Shown here one piece after another: positions 43,777 through 52,407 of a stretch of DNA of 64,000 nucleotides (the first letter of the stretch is position 1; every line of letters starts with the position of its first letter). The notes under the pieces are model-generated. The model was not told the origin of the DNA, ran no database searches, and saw nothing but the letters and a program-made list of their open reading frames with translations. A program made the translations under genes and the position numbers. Source of the stretch: Filobacillus milosensis. Its GTDB lineage: Bacteria; Bacillota; Bacilli; Bacillales; Alkalibacillaceae. The DNA is taken from positions 62,001 to 126,000 of the forward strand of contig NZ_SOPW01000007.1 in assembly GCF_004402015.1 (NCBI RefSeq), given 5' to 3'.

Positions 43777-44913
43777 TTATTCTAATGTTACGGTATAACT
43801 TGTAGTATCATTAACTCTTAAATACTTATCAGTCGCTCCTGGCGCTGTGAACGACGTTCTAAAACGAACCATATGATCTACATAAAATGTTTCTTCTTGC
43901 GCATAAGGATAATTTAAACTTTTGTAAACTCTTACCGCGAAACCATCTCCTTCTTCAGGATCTTCAGAGAAAGTATTATCATCTTTGTAAGAATTGTAGT
44001 CATCGTTACCCCAATATAGATTTACTCCCATTTGAAGAGAACCATCTGTATCTAATACATCTGCCGTTTTAATCGATACTGGAATCTGTAAAGGCCCTGT
44101 GTATGGACTCCAGAATGGAATTTTATAATTTATTTCTTCATCACTTTCCGGATCAGCTGCACGATAGGCTGCATAATCATCACTTGAATACCATTCAGTA
44201 TTATATTGTTTAACTGTACTTCCAGAAACATAAGGTCCATTCGGGTATTGATCCTGCCAATAATCATCAACGTTTGAAGAGTTAGTGGTCATTCTTACTT
44301 GATAATAACTTGAACCACTACTATGATCTAAAGTTTTATTGCCTTCATGTCTAATATCGTAATAATAGCCATGGTCATCTCCTAATTTTTCATAATAGTT
44401 TTGGATACTAAAACTATTATTTTTAAGTTTTTCAGTCGTTTTAGGCTTTTCTCCATTTAGCGTATAAGAGCTTATGACTTCACCATCATCGATGTCATCA
44501 GCCTCATTTTTCACTTTTACTATATTGAAATATACTTGATATTTTTTTCCTCTTTTTGTTGCTTCAGCTTGAAACATTAGATTCTCATGATTTTTTATAT
44601 GTCCTTCGTATGTAAGAACACTGCTTTCTTCGTTTTTATAAATGTTTTCTCCACTTAGTTGGTATTTTGTCTTATCTTTCACATCATTTAACATACCGCT
44701 GATTTCTTCGTGACTTAAATGAATGTTACCTACCACTTCTACTCCTTTATGCGTTTTTTCTACTGCTCTTCCTTGGGCATCTACACCATCTTCAATTTTG
44801 ATAACATTTTCGATTCCCTTTGAATGTACCTTTAATTTCTCCTCTGCGTTTATAAGAGAAGTAGTAAAGGCAATAATCAATAAAATGGAAAACCCTATTA
44901 AGCCTTTTTTCAA
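43777..44913 (-). CDS. Secreted protein of unknown function (378 aa)
   Basis: A Sec signal peptide (KKGLIGFSILLIIAFTTSLINA, cleavage near residue 23) precedes an exported protein with no recognised domain. The C-terminal half is Tyr/Asp/Ser-rich and predicted beta (SGSSYYQVRMTTNSS, VNLYWGNDDYNSY, FRTSFTAPGATDKYLRVN). TTG start after AAAAGGGGCTGTTATT. Monocistronic. Confidence 0.7.
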   Translation of the reverse strand: MKKGLIGFSILLIIAFTTSLINAEEKLKVHSKGIENVIKIEDGVDAQGRAVEKTHKGVEVVGNIHLSHEEISGMLNDVKDKTKYQLSGENIYKNEESSVLTYEGHIKNHENLMFQAEATKRGKKYQVYFNIVKVKNEADDIDDGEVISSYTLNGEKPKTTEKLKNNSFSIQNYYEKLGDDHGYYYDIRHEGNKTLDHSSGSSYYQVRMTTNSSNVDDYWQDQYPNGPYVSGSTVKQYNTEWYSSDDYAAYRAADPESDEEINYKIPFWSPYTGPLQIPVSIKTADVLDTDGSLQMGVNLYWGNDDYNSYKDDNTFSEDPEEGDGFAVRVYKSLNYPYAQEETFYVDHMVRFRTSFTAPGATDKYLRVNDTTSYTVTLE

Positions 44914-45884
44914 AATAACAGCCCCTTTTAAAGAATTTGATGAAGTTCTTTAGAAGATATATTCTACCAACAAATTAACATTAAACCAAAATCTATCAAT
45001 AGAGTATTTGTGTGCATTTTTTGGGTAATATTGTAATTTTTTGTCTTTAGCCGTTTCTAACCAGGCAAAAATTTATGAGCTATAACGACCTTTTTCCTTA
45101 TTGAAAAAAGCCTTGGGTATCTCAAAAAATGGGAATTAAAGCCAATGCAGAAGAAGTATATAAGATTAAAACATGTCAGATGAAATAATAGTTGAGGGGG
45201 AGGTTAAACCTTCCCTTAATTTCCTTTGGGGTATTGCTATGTAAGCCTGTAAGTTCATGCTTCGCTAACACTCCTTAAGTTCCTGTTTCGTTTACCTATC
45301 GGCCATACCAAACGAGCACCAGGACTGTTTAAAGGAAAGAAGGTTCACACCTTCTCTATATTCGGTTAAATCAAGGCCCATGTCCGACAACAGAGGGGGA
45401 ACAATCTAGCTTCATACACTAAACGCTTTGACGTAGCCAGTCATTCTTCCTGTCTATCTCAAGTGTTTTGGATTCAGGCTAGACTTTACACTTTATCGGC
45501 CTTCAAGACGTGTGATGCGTTATATCACACGCTTTCAGTTACTAAAGTTCAAGTCTAGCGATTGTTATCCTCTTTATGTCTCTCTCTTGCCTAAATTCAA
45601 TAATTTAAACCCCATAAGGAAATACATTTAAGAAGTATTAAATAACTCCATTTTGGTTAAGATATATCATATAAACATATTTTATTAGATACATAGGTTA
45701 ATAGAATTGACAAGCTCATGAGTATTTTGGTGTTAACAAATCACCATCGTTTTTTTAGGTAACCCGTCAAAAGAACGCTTTTAACGGGTGCTTTTGTGTT
45801 GAAAAATTCCAGGATGAGTTATCCTGTTTAAATAAATTCGGTCTCTGATACGCCGCTTTCAATGTATCAAATATTGATGAAAGG
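44914..45884. other. 971-bp gene-poor region with repeat and possible degenerate transposon end
   Basis: No intact gene. It holds the direct-repeat copy at 45219-45319 and several hairpins: a GGGGGAGGTT/AACCTTCCC hairpin at about 45195-45214, GAAGGT/ACCTTC near 45338-45355, GTGTGA/TCACAC near 45509-45531, TGGTG/CACCA plus seven T near 45732-45758, and ACCCGTCAAAAG/CTTTTAACGGGT near 45763-45790. Read on the minus strand, 45600 to 45220 gives long stop-broken coding-like text ending CSFGMADR-stop-TKQEL, resembling the degenerate 3' end of an IS200/IS605-type gene. This is inference. Confidence 0.45.
45219..45319 (+). repeat. Direct repeat copy A (75 bp plus a 26-bp insertion)
   Basis: Shares with copy B (47208-47282) the sequence ATTTCCTTTGGGGT..GCTATGTAAGCCTGTAAGTTC and CTGTTTCGTTTACCTATCGGCCATACC..AACGAGCAC, with only three or four base changes. 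Copy A has an extra 26 bp flanked by AAGTTC, apparently a local duplication. Same orientation as copy B. Confidence 0.9.
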
Positions 45885-46118
45885 ATGTTGATAATATTGC
45901 AGCAAAGCAATCTTACAACTGTATGTTTCTCCATGTTTGGCAGTGCTTTTGTCTCCTATTTACTGAATATAGGTTATACAGTAACAATATTTGGAGCTGA
46001 AATCGGCTTAGCCGTAGCTTTTATGTTTTTAACACTTACCAGTATTCTTCTGGTCAAAGGATACTACAAACTTGTTAGTAAGTTTTCGAATGATGTTAAA
46101 AAGCAGTTAGAACAGTAA
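45885..46118 (+). CDS. Small membrane protein of unknown function (about 73-77 aa)
   Basis: Two spans (about residues 12-30 and 37-58) with a basic C-terminal tail (KGYYKLVSKFSNDVKKQLEQ). The start is unsure: ATG 45885 overlaps AAAGGATG, while TTG 45897 gives more usual spacing. It lies between the direct repeats with its own terminator, so it may belong to an inserted segment. Confidence 0.55.
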   Translation: MLIILQQSNLTTVCFSMFGSAFVSYLLNIGYTVTIFGAEIGLAVAFMFLTLTSILLVKGYYKLVSKFSNDVKKQLEQ

Positions 46119-46128
46119 CCTTACGCCG

Positions 46129-46152
46129 CTCTTTTGAGCGGTTATTTTTTTA
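46129..46152 (+). terminator. Terminator of the small membrane-protein gene
   Basis: CCGCTC pairs with GAGCGG around TTTT and is followed by TTATTTTTTT. Confidence 0.85.
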
Positions 46153-46325
46153 ATTTTATATTACATAACATGATGTCTTTATGAAACCACAATATCATAA
46201 TAGCAATTATATCCAACAATTAGTATTAGTGCATTTTTGTACATTCTAGGTACAAATTTGTATACTTGTGGTAGTAAACAGCTTTTCCACTTAAATTAAG
46301 TAATATACATGAGATACAGTATTCA

Positions 46326-47039
46326 TCAATTATATTTTACTCTATATCCAGTTGGTTCAAAATGATATTTACTCTCTTCTAAAATATCATCTATTACCAT
46401 AAATTTAGGATCATCCGAATAAACGTCTTTAATAAAATAAATCATGTACTTCATTCCTTGATTCCTCATATATGTCGCAACTTTTAATTGGTGAGGAGTT
46501 ATATGAAAATCTAATCCAATATTTTTAGAGGTTTTTACCTCAATATATAAAGGTGTTCCATCTTTTGTATAAGATAAAATATCATATCCATTACTTGGAT
46601 TATTAGCCTTTGTTTTATCAATCATATTATAGTATTTAGTTCCTAGAAGTTTAGTTTTTTCGTGTTGATAGACACATTCTTCACCGTAATCCCCGATTTC
46701 CATCTGTCTTTTATGCTTTTTTAGATATTTTATTTGAATAGGGGTTAAACCACTAAATAATCTAATCTTTTGTTCTACATACATTTCATAAGGTTCTTCT
46801 ATAGTTGATTTTACTTCATCATCTACCATTCGATAAGGCATGTCTGATAGATCCTCTTTAAATGACTTCAGTTCATACATCTCTAAATATTCATTTTCAA
46901 TATAATTTTCAGAACCAATATGATCATTCGGAAGATCCTCATATAAATAATCTAAACCAATATCAGTTACACACTCACCTTGTTCTTCTCTCCAGTAATC
47001 AACATTTTCTTCGTCATAAGGCACATAAACAGAATCCAT
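46326..47039 (-). CDS. DUF3883-domain protein (restriction-endonuclease-like fold)
   Basis: The 237-aa protein has an acidic N-terminal half and a C-terminal DUF3883 domain: GDYGEECVYQHEK, NGYDILSYTKDGTPLYIEVKTSKN (the D..EVK of a PD-(D/E)xK-type site) and FHITPHQLKVATYM. DUF3883 occurs in defence and restriction-like proteins. ATG after AGGAGAGATTACT. No methylase or partner gene is adjacent. The gene is bracketed by the 75-bp direct repeats, which hints at an acquired segment. Confidence 0.8.
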   Translation of the reverse strand: MDSVYVPYDEENVDYWREEQGECVTDIGLDYLYEDLPNDHIGSENYIENEYLEMYELKSFKEDLSDMPYRMVDDEVKSTIEEPYEMYVEQKIRLFSGLTPIQIKYLKKHKRQMEIGDYGEECVYQHEKTKLLGTKYYNMIDKTKANNPSNGYDILSYTKDGTPLYIEVKTSKNIGLDFHITPHQLKVATYMRNQGMKYMIYFIKDVYSDDPKFMVIDDILEESKYHFEPTGYRVKYN

Positions 47040-47207
47040 AGTAATCTCTCCTTTATAATTTTTTGCATAAAAAATTATTCCGTCTATGAATGTACAAAAA
47101 TCATCTATTTGTGTACGGTTTTTAAAAATATAAGCTGATTAAGTGGCTTTGCATTAGCTCCAATATCTTTAAACATCTTATAGAGTAGTTCATTTCGATA
47201 CGTAATT

Positions 47208-47282
47208 ATTTCCTTTGGGGTGCTGCTATGTAAGCCTGTAAGTTCCTGTTTCGTTTACCTATCGGCCATACCGAACGAGCAC
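47208..47282 (+). repeat. Direct repeat copy B (75 bp)
   Basis: Second copy of the repeat described at 45219-45319, lacking the 26-bp insertion. Downstream (to about 47440) the minus strand again reads as stop-broken coding-like text ending in the same CSFGMADR-stop-TKQEL, so both copies may be the 3' ends of decayed members of one mobile-element family. Confidence 0.9.
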
Positions 47283-47538
47283 AAAACCACCACTTCCTGT
47301 AGATCGGGTACGTTCGCTCAAGAAGATTCAATACGGATGCCTGATGTAACCACCAGGCTTTCTTGTTGTTTTAATTTTGCTCCTTTTGCATTTCGCATTG
47401 TACAATGACGCTCCTTTTCTAAGTTCAAATCGGTCAGGACACCCGAACCTCACCGATTTATCACTAAGAAACGGAATCAGACACGTCAAGGGGTACAAAA
47501 CTTTTTTTCTTTTAGTGAACCAGGGGCAGTAATATTTC

Positions 47539-47622
47539 TGCCTATTTTTAAAATATATTTGCTTCTTTTGAAATTTTATTTGCCTACTTTCAAAATTTAT
47601 ATGCCTTTTAGCCAAATAAAGG
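47539..47622. repeat. Phased array: TGCCTA cores every 21 bp
   Basis: TGCCTA at 47539, TGCTTC at 47560, TGCCTA at 47581 and TGCCTT at 47602 are exactly 21 bp apart; a degenerate copy may lie at 47518. Each core is followed by T-rich then A-rich sequence (TTTNAAAAT). It lies upstream of the gene at 47688. The remaining 47040-47207 and 47283-47538 hold copy B and decayed DNA only. Confidence 0.88.
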
Positions 47623-47687
47623 ACTTTATCATGAATTTACAGAAACTACATATTATCTATTGATAATGTATAAAGGAGATGGGGAAT

Positions 47688-48485
47688 ATGAATAATCACG
47701 AAATTGATTACAAACTTTATGGGGATGACATGCAATTTGTTGAAGTTGAACTTGATCCAGATGAAACAGTGATTGCCGAAGCTGGAAGTTTAATGATGAT
47801 GGATGATCAAATCCAAATGGAAACTATTTTTGGTGATGGCTCTGCAAATCAAGGGGGCTTTATGGGTAAGTTATTAGGTGCTGGTAAACGTGTTATTACT
47901 GGTGAAAGCTTATTCATGACAACGTTCACTAATGTTGGTACAGGCAAGAAACATGTCTCTTTCGCCTCACCATATCCAGGTAAAATTGTGCCAATGGATT
48001 TAAGTGAATTAGACGGTAAATTAATTTGTCAAAAAGATGCCTTTTTAGCTGCAGCCAAAGGCGTTTCAGTTGGTATCGATTTTCAAAAGAAAATAGGGGC
48101 TGGCTTCTTTGGTGGCGAAGGGTTTATCATGCAAAAATTAGAAGGCGATGGTATGGCATTTGTTCACGCTGGCGGAACAATTCATCGCAGGGACCTTGAA
48201 CCAGGGGAAACGTTAAAAGTTGACACTGGATGTTTAGTAGCATTAACGCGTGATGTAGATTATGATATTCAATTTGTAGGTGGAGTTAAAACAGCCTTAT
48301 TCGGAGGAGAAGGCTTATTTTTCGCTACAATTAAAGGCCCAGGTTCGGTATGGGTACAATCTCTTCCATTTAGCCGATTAGCAAGCCGTATTTTTGCAGC
48401 GACACCTGAACGTGGTGGCGAACAAAGAGGGGAAGGAAGTTTAGCTCAAGGTTTATTTGATGTATTTGGTGGAGATCGTAATTAA
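47688..48485 (+). CDS. AIM24/TIGR00266 family protein
   Basis: The 265-aa beta-rich cytosolic protein with the family's Gly-rich trimer fold: ETVIAEAGSLMMMDDQIQMET, VTFTNVGTGKKHVSFASPYPGKIVPMDL-like stretch, GGTIHRRDLEPGETLKVDTGCLVAL and PGSVWVQSLPFSRLA. Homologues form stacked trimers; function unknown (mitochondrial AIM24 relatives affect cristae). ATG 47688 is preferred over ATG 47679, which abuts AAAGGAG. Confidence 0.87.
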   Translation: MNNHEIDYKLYGDDMQFVEVELDPDETVIAEAGSLMMMDDQIQMETIFGDGSANQGGFMGKLLGAGKRVITGESLFMTTFTNVGTGKKHVSFASPYPGKIVPMDLSELDGKLICQKDAFLAAAKGVSVGIDFQKKIGAGFFGGEGFIMQKLEGDGMAFVHAGGTIHRRDLEPGETLKVDTGCLVALTRDVDYDIQFVGGVKTALFGGEGLFFATIKGPGSVWVQSLPFSRLASRIFAATPERGGEQRGEGSLAQGLFDVFGGDRN

Positions 48486-48546
48486 TAACATAAAAATTCA
48501 TCTTTCACACATACTAAAAACAACTCTTTAAGAAGAGGTGATAGTA

Positions 48547-48720
48547 ATGGGTAAAGATGAACACAAAAGAAAAAGCAGAAACAAAATGGCTCAAACGCCA
48601 AAGAATCAACTCCACGCGCAAGATGTAGAGTTTTCACAATCAATGGCTGATCAAGAGGATTTAGAAGCTCAAGCAAGAGCTAGAGCCGCAGATACACGTG
48701 TGAAAAATCAGAAGAGATAA
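48547..48720 (+). CDS. YfhD-like small protein (57 aa)
   Basis: A highly charged 57-residue protein (DEHKRKSRNKMAQTPKNQL..VEFSQSMADQEDLEAQARARAADTR) with the pattern of Bacillus YfhD, found in many spore-formers; function unknown. ATG 48547 after AGAGGTGATAGTA. Confidence 0.72.
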   Translation: MGKDEHKRKSRNKMAQTPKNQLHAQDVEFSQSMADQEDLEAQARARAADTRVKNQKR

Positions 48721-48727
48721 TATGACA

Positions 48728-48760
48728 AAACCCGGAAGCTAAATTATTGCTCCGGGTTTA
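48728..48760. terminator. Terminator between converging genes
   Basis: AAACCCGGA pairs with TCCGGGTTT around a long loop with inner AGC/GCT, between yfhD-like and copA. Confidence 0.82.
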
Positions 48761-48769
48761 CTTATAAAT

Positions 48770-51184
48770 TTATATTTTTTGTTTCTTTAATCTAAGTGAG
48801 TTACTGACAACGGACACTGAACTAAATGCCATTGCAGCTCCTGCAACCCATGGTGCTAATAAACCAATGGCTGCGACTGGAATACCTGCACTATTGTAGA
48901 AGAGTGCCCAGAATAAGTTTTGCCTAATATTTCGCATTGTCTTTTTACTAAGTTTAATGGCGTGAGAGATATTAGTTAAATCTCCTCCAACAAGTGTAAC
49001 GTCGGCTGCCTCAATAGCTACGTCTGTACCTGTACCGATTGCCATACCGATATCAGCTGTTGCTAGGGCTGGTGCATCATTAATACCATCACCGACCATG
49101 GCAACCTTTTTGCCCTGTTCTTGTAATTTTAAAACTTGATCTGCTTTATGCTCAGGTAAAACTTCAGCAAATACATTACTTTCAGGAATGCCAACCTCTT
49201 TTGCGACAGCCGTTGCTGTTCTTGTGTTATCACCTGTCATCATATATACTTCTATATCCATGTCTTGAAGTTCTTTAATTGCTTCTTTAGACGTTGGTTT
49301 TACTGTATCTGCAATACCAATTGCAAAACGTAATTCTCCATTTATTGCTGCTAGAACAGCCGTTTTACCCTCTAATTCAAACTCTTGAAGTTTTTCTTCG
49401 GCTGATTCAATGTTAATCCCTTTTTCATTCATAAGTTTACGTGTACCAACTAATACTTGTTTCTCATTTACTTTAGCTTCAATCCCATGCCCCGATACTG
49501 CTTCAAATGACTCTGGATCTTTTACATCAAAGTCATGTTCAGTAGCATAAGCCATAACGGCTTGAGCTAACGGGTGCTCCGAACGTTTTTCTGCTCCGGC
49601 TACTAGATTAAAATCTGATTGATCACCTGAGATTGTTACAACATTGGTGACACGAGGTTTACCTTCAGTGATTGTACCTGTTTTATCCAATAAGACAGCT
49701 TCAATAGCTTGAGTACCTTCTAAGTACTCTCCACCTTTAAACAGTATTCCTTGTTCAGCTCCTCGACCAGAACCAACCATAATTGAAGTTGGTGTAGCTA
49801 GGCCTAATGCACAAGGACAAGCTATAACTAGTACGGCGATTGATGCTTCAAGAGCTGCCCCCCATACACCTGGTTCAACAAAAAAGAACCATACTATAAA
49901 AGTTACTGCAGCAATACCTACAACAATAGGAACAAATATCCCTGATATCTTATCCGCCATTCTTTGAATCGGCGCTTTTGAACCTTGAGCTTCTTCAACA
50001 ATTTTAATGATGCCCGCTAAAGCCGTATCTTTACCGACCTTTTTAGCTACCATAGTAATTGTGCCGTTCTTATTAATAGTTGAACCGATTACAGCATCAC
50101 TTTCATTTTTATCTACCGGAATGGATTCACCTGTAATCATCGATTCATCAATTGAAGTTGAACCTACAATCACTTCACCATCGACAGGTATTTTTTCACC
50201 CGGTTTTACAATGATGTGATCTCCGACTTGAACCTGATCGACTGGAACACGTTCTTCTTTTCCGTCTTTTAAAACTGTTGCTTCTTTAGCTTGAAGTTTT
50301 AAAAGGTTGGTAATAGCTGCAGTCGTACGACCTTTCGCCAATGCTTCGAAATATTTACCTAGTATGATAAGCGTTATTAAGATTGCACTTGTTTCAAAAT
50401 AAAGTTCAGCGTGTTCTATAGCACCTGTTTGCCATAATATTGCCTGCACAACACTGTAAAAGTAAGCTGCAGAGGTACCCAATGCCACAAGAACATCCAT
50501 ATTCGCGCTTTTATTAGATAACGCTCGATAAGCTCCTGTATAAAATGGCCAACCGATATAAAACTGAACGATCGTTGCTAAAACAAACTGTGTCCATGGA
50601 TATTCAATAAAACCTGGCGCTGATATACCAATTGGCATATGCCCAATCATCGTGAGTAATAAAGGAAAAGACAAAATAGCTGAAAAGATAAAACTACGAC
50701 GTTTATCACGAATTTCTTTTTCCTTATTTGACTCTTTTTCTTCTTTATCCTGTTTAATAACTGCTTCATATCCTAGCTTTTTAACTTTTTCCAAGACTTC
50801 ATCTATAGATACCACTCCGGGGGTATATTCCACTGTACCTGACTCCGTCGCTAAGTTAACATTCGCTTGAGAGATCCCTTCCATCTTGGATAGCACTTTT
50901 TCTATACGCGACGAGCATGCTGAACACGTCATCCCACTAATATCTAGTTCAACTTTTTCCTCCTGAACACCGTACCCTAATTTATTTATGCGTTCAACGA
51001 TATCCTGGACAGTTGCCTGGTTTTCATCAAAAGAAACTGATGCTTTTTCCATTGATAAATTAACGTTGGCTTCTACACCATCCATTTTATTTAATACTTT
51101 CTCAATACGAGTTGAGCAGGCTGAACATGTCATGCCTGTTACATCAAACTGAGTTTGTTTGTGATTTTGATTTTCGTTACTCAT
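48770..51184 (-). CDS. copA: Copper-exporting P1B-type ATPase (CopA)
   Basis: Pumps Cu+ out of the cell. The 804-aa protein has two N-terminal heavy-metal domains ([13 protein letters not shown] and [13 protein letters not shown]), eight spans, the CPC metal site ([13 protein letters not shown]), phosphorylation motif [15 protein letters not shown], the SEHPLA region and [10 protein letters not shown]. Two-domain N terminus matches B. subtilis CopA. It lies 14 bp downstream of csoR, forming a csoR-copA operon; CopZ is encoded nearby at 52198. Confidence 0.96.
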   Translation of the reverse strand: MSNENQNHKQTQFDVTGMTCSACSTRIEKVLNKMDGVEANVNLSMEKASVSFDENQATVQDIVERINKLGYGVQEEKVELDISGMTCSACSSRIEKVLSKMEGISQANVNLATESGTVEYTPGVVSIDEVLEKVKKLGYEAVIKQDKEEKESNKEKEIRDKRRSFIFSAILSFPLLLTMIGHMPIGISAPGFIEYPWTQFVLATIVQFYIGWPFYTGAYRALSNKSANMDVLVALGTSAAYFYSVVQAILWQTGAIEHAELYFETSAILITLIILGKYFEALAKGRTTAAITNLLKLQAKEATVLKDGKEERVPVDQVQVGDHIIVKPGEKIPVDGEVIVGSTSIDESMITGESIPVDKNESDAVIGSTINKNGTITMVAKKVGKDTALAGIIKIVEEAQGSKAPIQRMADKISGIFVPIVVGIAAVTFIVWFFFVEPGVWGAALEASIAVLVIACPCALGLATPTSIMVGSGRGAEQGILFKGGEYLEGTQAIEAVLLDKTGTITEGKPRVTNVVTISGDQSDFNLVAGAEKRSEHPLAQAVMAYATEHDFDVKDPESFEAVSGHGIEAKVNEKQVLVGTRKLMNEKGINIESAEEKLQEFELEGKTAVLAAINGELRFAIGIADTVKPTSKEAIKELQDMDIEVYMMTGDNTRTATAVAKEVGIPESNVFAEVLPEHKADQVLKLQEQGKKVAMVGDGINDAPALATADIGMAIGTGTDVAIEAADVTLVGGDLTNISHAIKLSKKTMRNIRQNLFWALFYNSAGIPVAAIGLLAPWVAGAAMAFSSVSVVSNSLRLKKQKI

Positions 51185-51198
51185 ATGTCTTCATCCCC

Positions 51199-51516
51199 CT
51201 ATTTGGAGTATTGGTTAATCACCTTCATGAGTTCATCCATATACTCTTCTCCATTACCTTCTTTTACTGCATTTGTAACACACATTTTGGCGTGTCGTTC
51301 CAGCAGTTGGTAACCTGCTTTATCTAAAGCGGCTTTAACAGCCGAAATTTGTACTAAAACATCTACACAATAGCGGTCATCTTCAACCATCTTTTGTAGA
51401 CCTCTAACTTGACCTTCAATTCGTTTTAAACGATTTGTCAGAGCATCTTTTTCTGATGATGTTCGAGGTACTACAGGTTCATCTTGGTTAACCATTTTGA
51501 CGTCTTTTTCATTCAT
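51199..51516 (-). CDS. csoR: Copper-sensing repressor CsoR
   Basis: The 105-aa DUF156 all-helical repressor has the Cu+ ligands Cys50 (DRYCVDVL), His75 and Cys79 (ERHAKMC), the complete W-X-Y-Z Cys-His-Cys set of CsoR rather than CstR. N-terminal LTNRLKRIEGQVRGLQKM is the conserved DNA-contact helix. ATG after AGAGGTGAAAATAAA. First gene of the csoR-copA operon, with a matching operator just upstream. Confidence 0.95.
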   Translation of the reverse strand: MNEKDVKMVNQDEPVVPRTSSEKDALTNRLKRIEGQVRGLQKMVEDDRYCVDVLVQISAVKAALDKAGYQLLERHAKMCVTNAVKEGNGEEYMDELMKVINQYSK

Positions 51517-51542
51517 TTTATTTTCACCTCTAATTATATACT

Positions 51543-51559
51543 ATACCCCCCTAATGTAT
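51543..51559 (-). promoter_or_regulatory. CsoR-type operator before csoR-copA
   Basis: ATACCCCCCTAATGTAT matches ATACCCCCGTTATGTAT at 53156 in 15 of 17 bases. The G/C-run flanked by TAT is the usual CsoR operator style. It lies 27 bp before the csoR start. Confidence 0.8.
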
Positions 51560-51647
51560 TTTGTCAATAAAAACAAACTAGGAAGCTTATATGTAACTTT
51601 CATTAATATTTGTCGTCTAATCAAATAAATAAGGGGTGGAAAATGAT

Positions 51648-52139
51648 ATGACAACTTTAAAATCATTACTTGCTCTAGGATTATTATCGTTAATAATGTT
51701 ATTGGGATGTAGTAATCATACACAATCTGATAGTGAAAATAATCAAATTCATGAAGACATTATAGCAAATGATAAAACATTACCTGATCATTTCCATGAG
51801 ATTGCATTCGAAAGATATTTAATAAGAAAAGCAGTTAATGAATCAGAATTTGAACAAACCTGGAACTTATATGAGTTTGATAAAAAAATTCCCAAAGTTG
51901 ATTTCAAAGAAAAAGAAGTTATTTTCATTGGACTTCATGAATCAAGCAGTTGTCCTTACAACAATGTTGACTTAAGCTCTGATAACAAAACTATGATAGT
52001 CCAATTATCAGGAAAAGGGGGCGAAAGTTGCACTGCTGATGCATCACCTAGAACATTTGTAATTCAGATTGATCAAGGTATAACCGCTCAAATAGAGAAT
52101 GTATCTTTTGGTGAAACAAAAGTTCCACTTAAAAAATGA
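51648..52139 (+). CDS. Lipoprotein of unknown function (163 aa)
   Basis: A lipobox (LIMLLGCS) precedes a small extracellular domain with HESSSCPYNNVDLSSDNKT and GGESCTADASPRTFVIQI; the two Cys probably form a disulphide. Function unknown. ATG 51648 after AAGGGGTGGAAAATGAT. Sits beside, and divergent from, the copper genes, perhaps under the same operator region. Confidence 0.7.
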   Translation: MTTLKSLLALGLLSLIMLLGCSNHTQSDSENNQIHEDIIANDKTLPDHFHEIAFERYLIRKAVNESEFEQTWNLYEFDKKIPKVDFKEKEVIFIGLHESSSCPYNNVDLSSDNKTMIVQLSGKGGESCTADASPRTFVIQIDQGITAQIENVSFGETKVPLKK

Positions 52140-52167
52140 TAGTTAATGCCTTATGAATAAAGAATAA

Positions 52168-52192
52168 TCCCCGCTCAACACGAACGGGGACA
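52168..52192 (-). terminator. Terminator of the reductase-copZ unit
   Basis: CCCCG/CGGGG stem with T-run (TTTTTGT) on both sides, just past the copZ stop. Confidence 0.75.
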
Positions 52193-52197
52193 AAAAT

Positions 52198-52407
52198 TTA
52201 AGCTACAACATCATAACCTTGATCATCTATAGCATCTTTAATTTGATTAACAGATACTTTAGATTCATCATACTTAACATCAACTTTGCCTTCACCTAAA
52301 TCAACGTTAACGTCCGAAACGCCATCTAATTCATTTAGGGCACCTTCTACAGATGATACACAATGCCCGCAAGACATTCCTTGAACATTCAATGTAAGTT
52401 CTTTCAT
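52198..52407 (-). CDS. copZ: Copper chaperone CopZ (internal start within a fusion ORF)
   Basis: The 69-aa heavy-metal-associated domain has GMSCGHCVSSVEG (MxCxxC Cu+ site) and ends DAIDDQGYDVVA. It delivers Cu+ to CopA and CsoR. Its own ATG at 52407 is preceded by GAGAAAGGGGATTTTTAAC, a normal ribosome site, so free CopZ can be made, even though the upstream reductase frame reads into it without a stop. Confidence 0.9.
   Translation of the reverse strand: MKELTLNVQGMSCGHCVSSVEGALNELDGVSDVNVDLGEGKVDVKYDESKVSVNQIKDAIDDQGYDVVA

Noticed and set aside
45131-45190. 19-codon frame MGIKANAEEVYKIKTCQMK
   Set aside because: Too short, no ribosome site, and nothing conserved to support it.
47220-47408. 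62-codon + strand ORF over direct repeat B
   Set aside because: It is the wrong-strand reading of the repeat; copy A does not keep this frame because of the 26-bp insertion.
47328-47615. 95-codon minus-strand ORF
   Set aside because: It starts inside the TGCCTA array and runs through the decayed repeat region; no homology or ribosome site seen.
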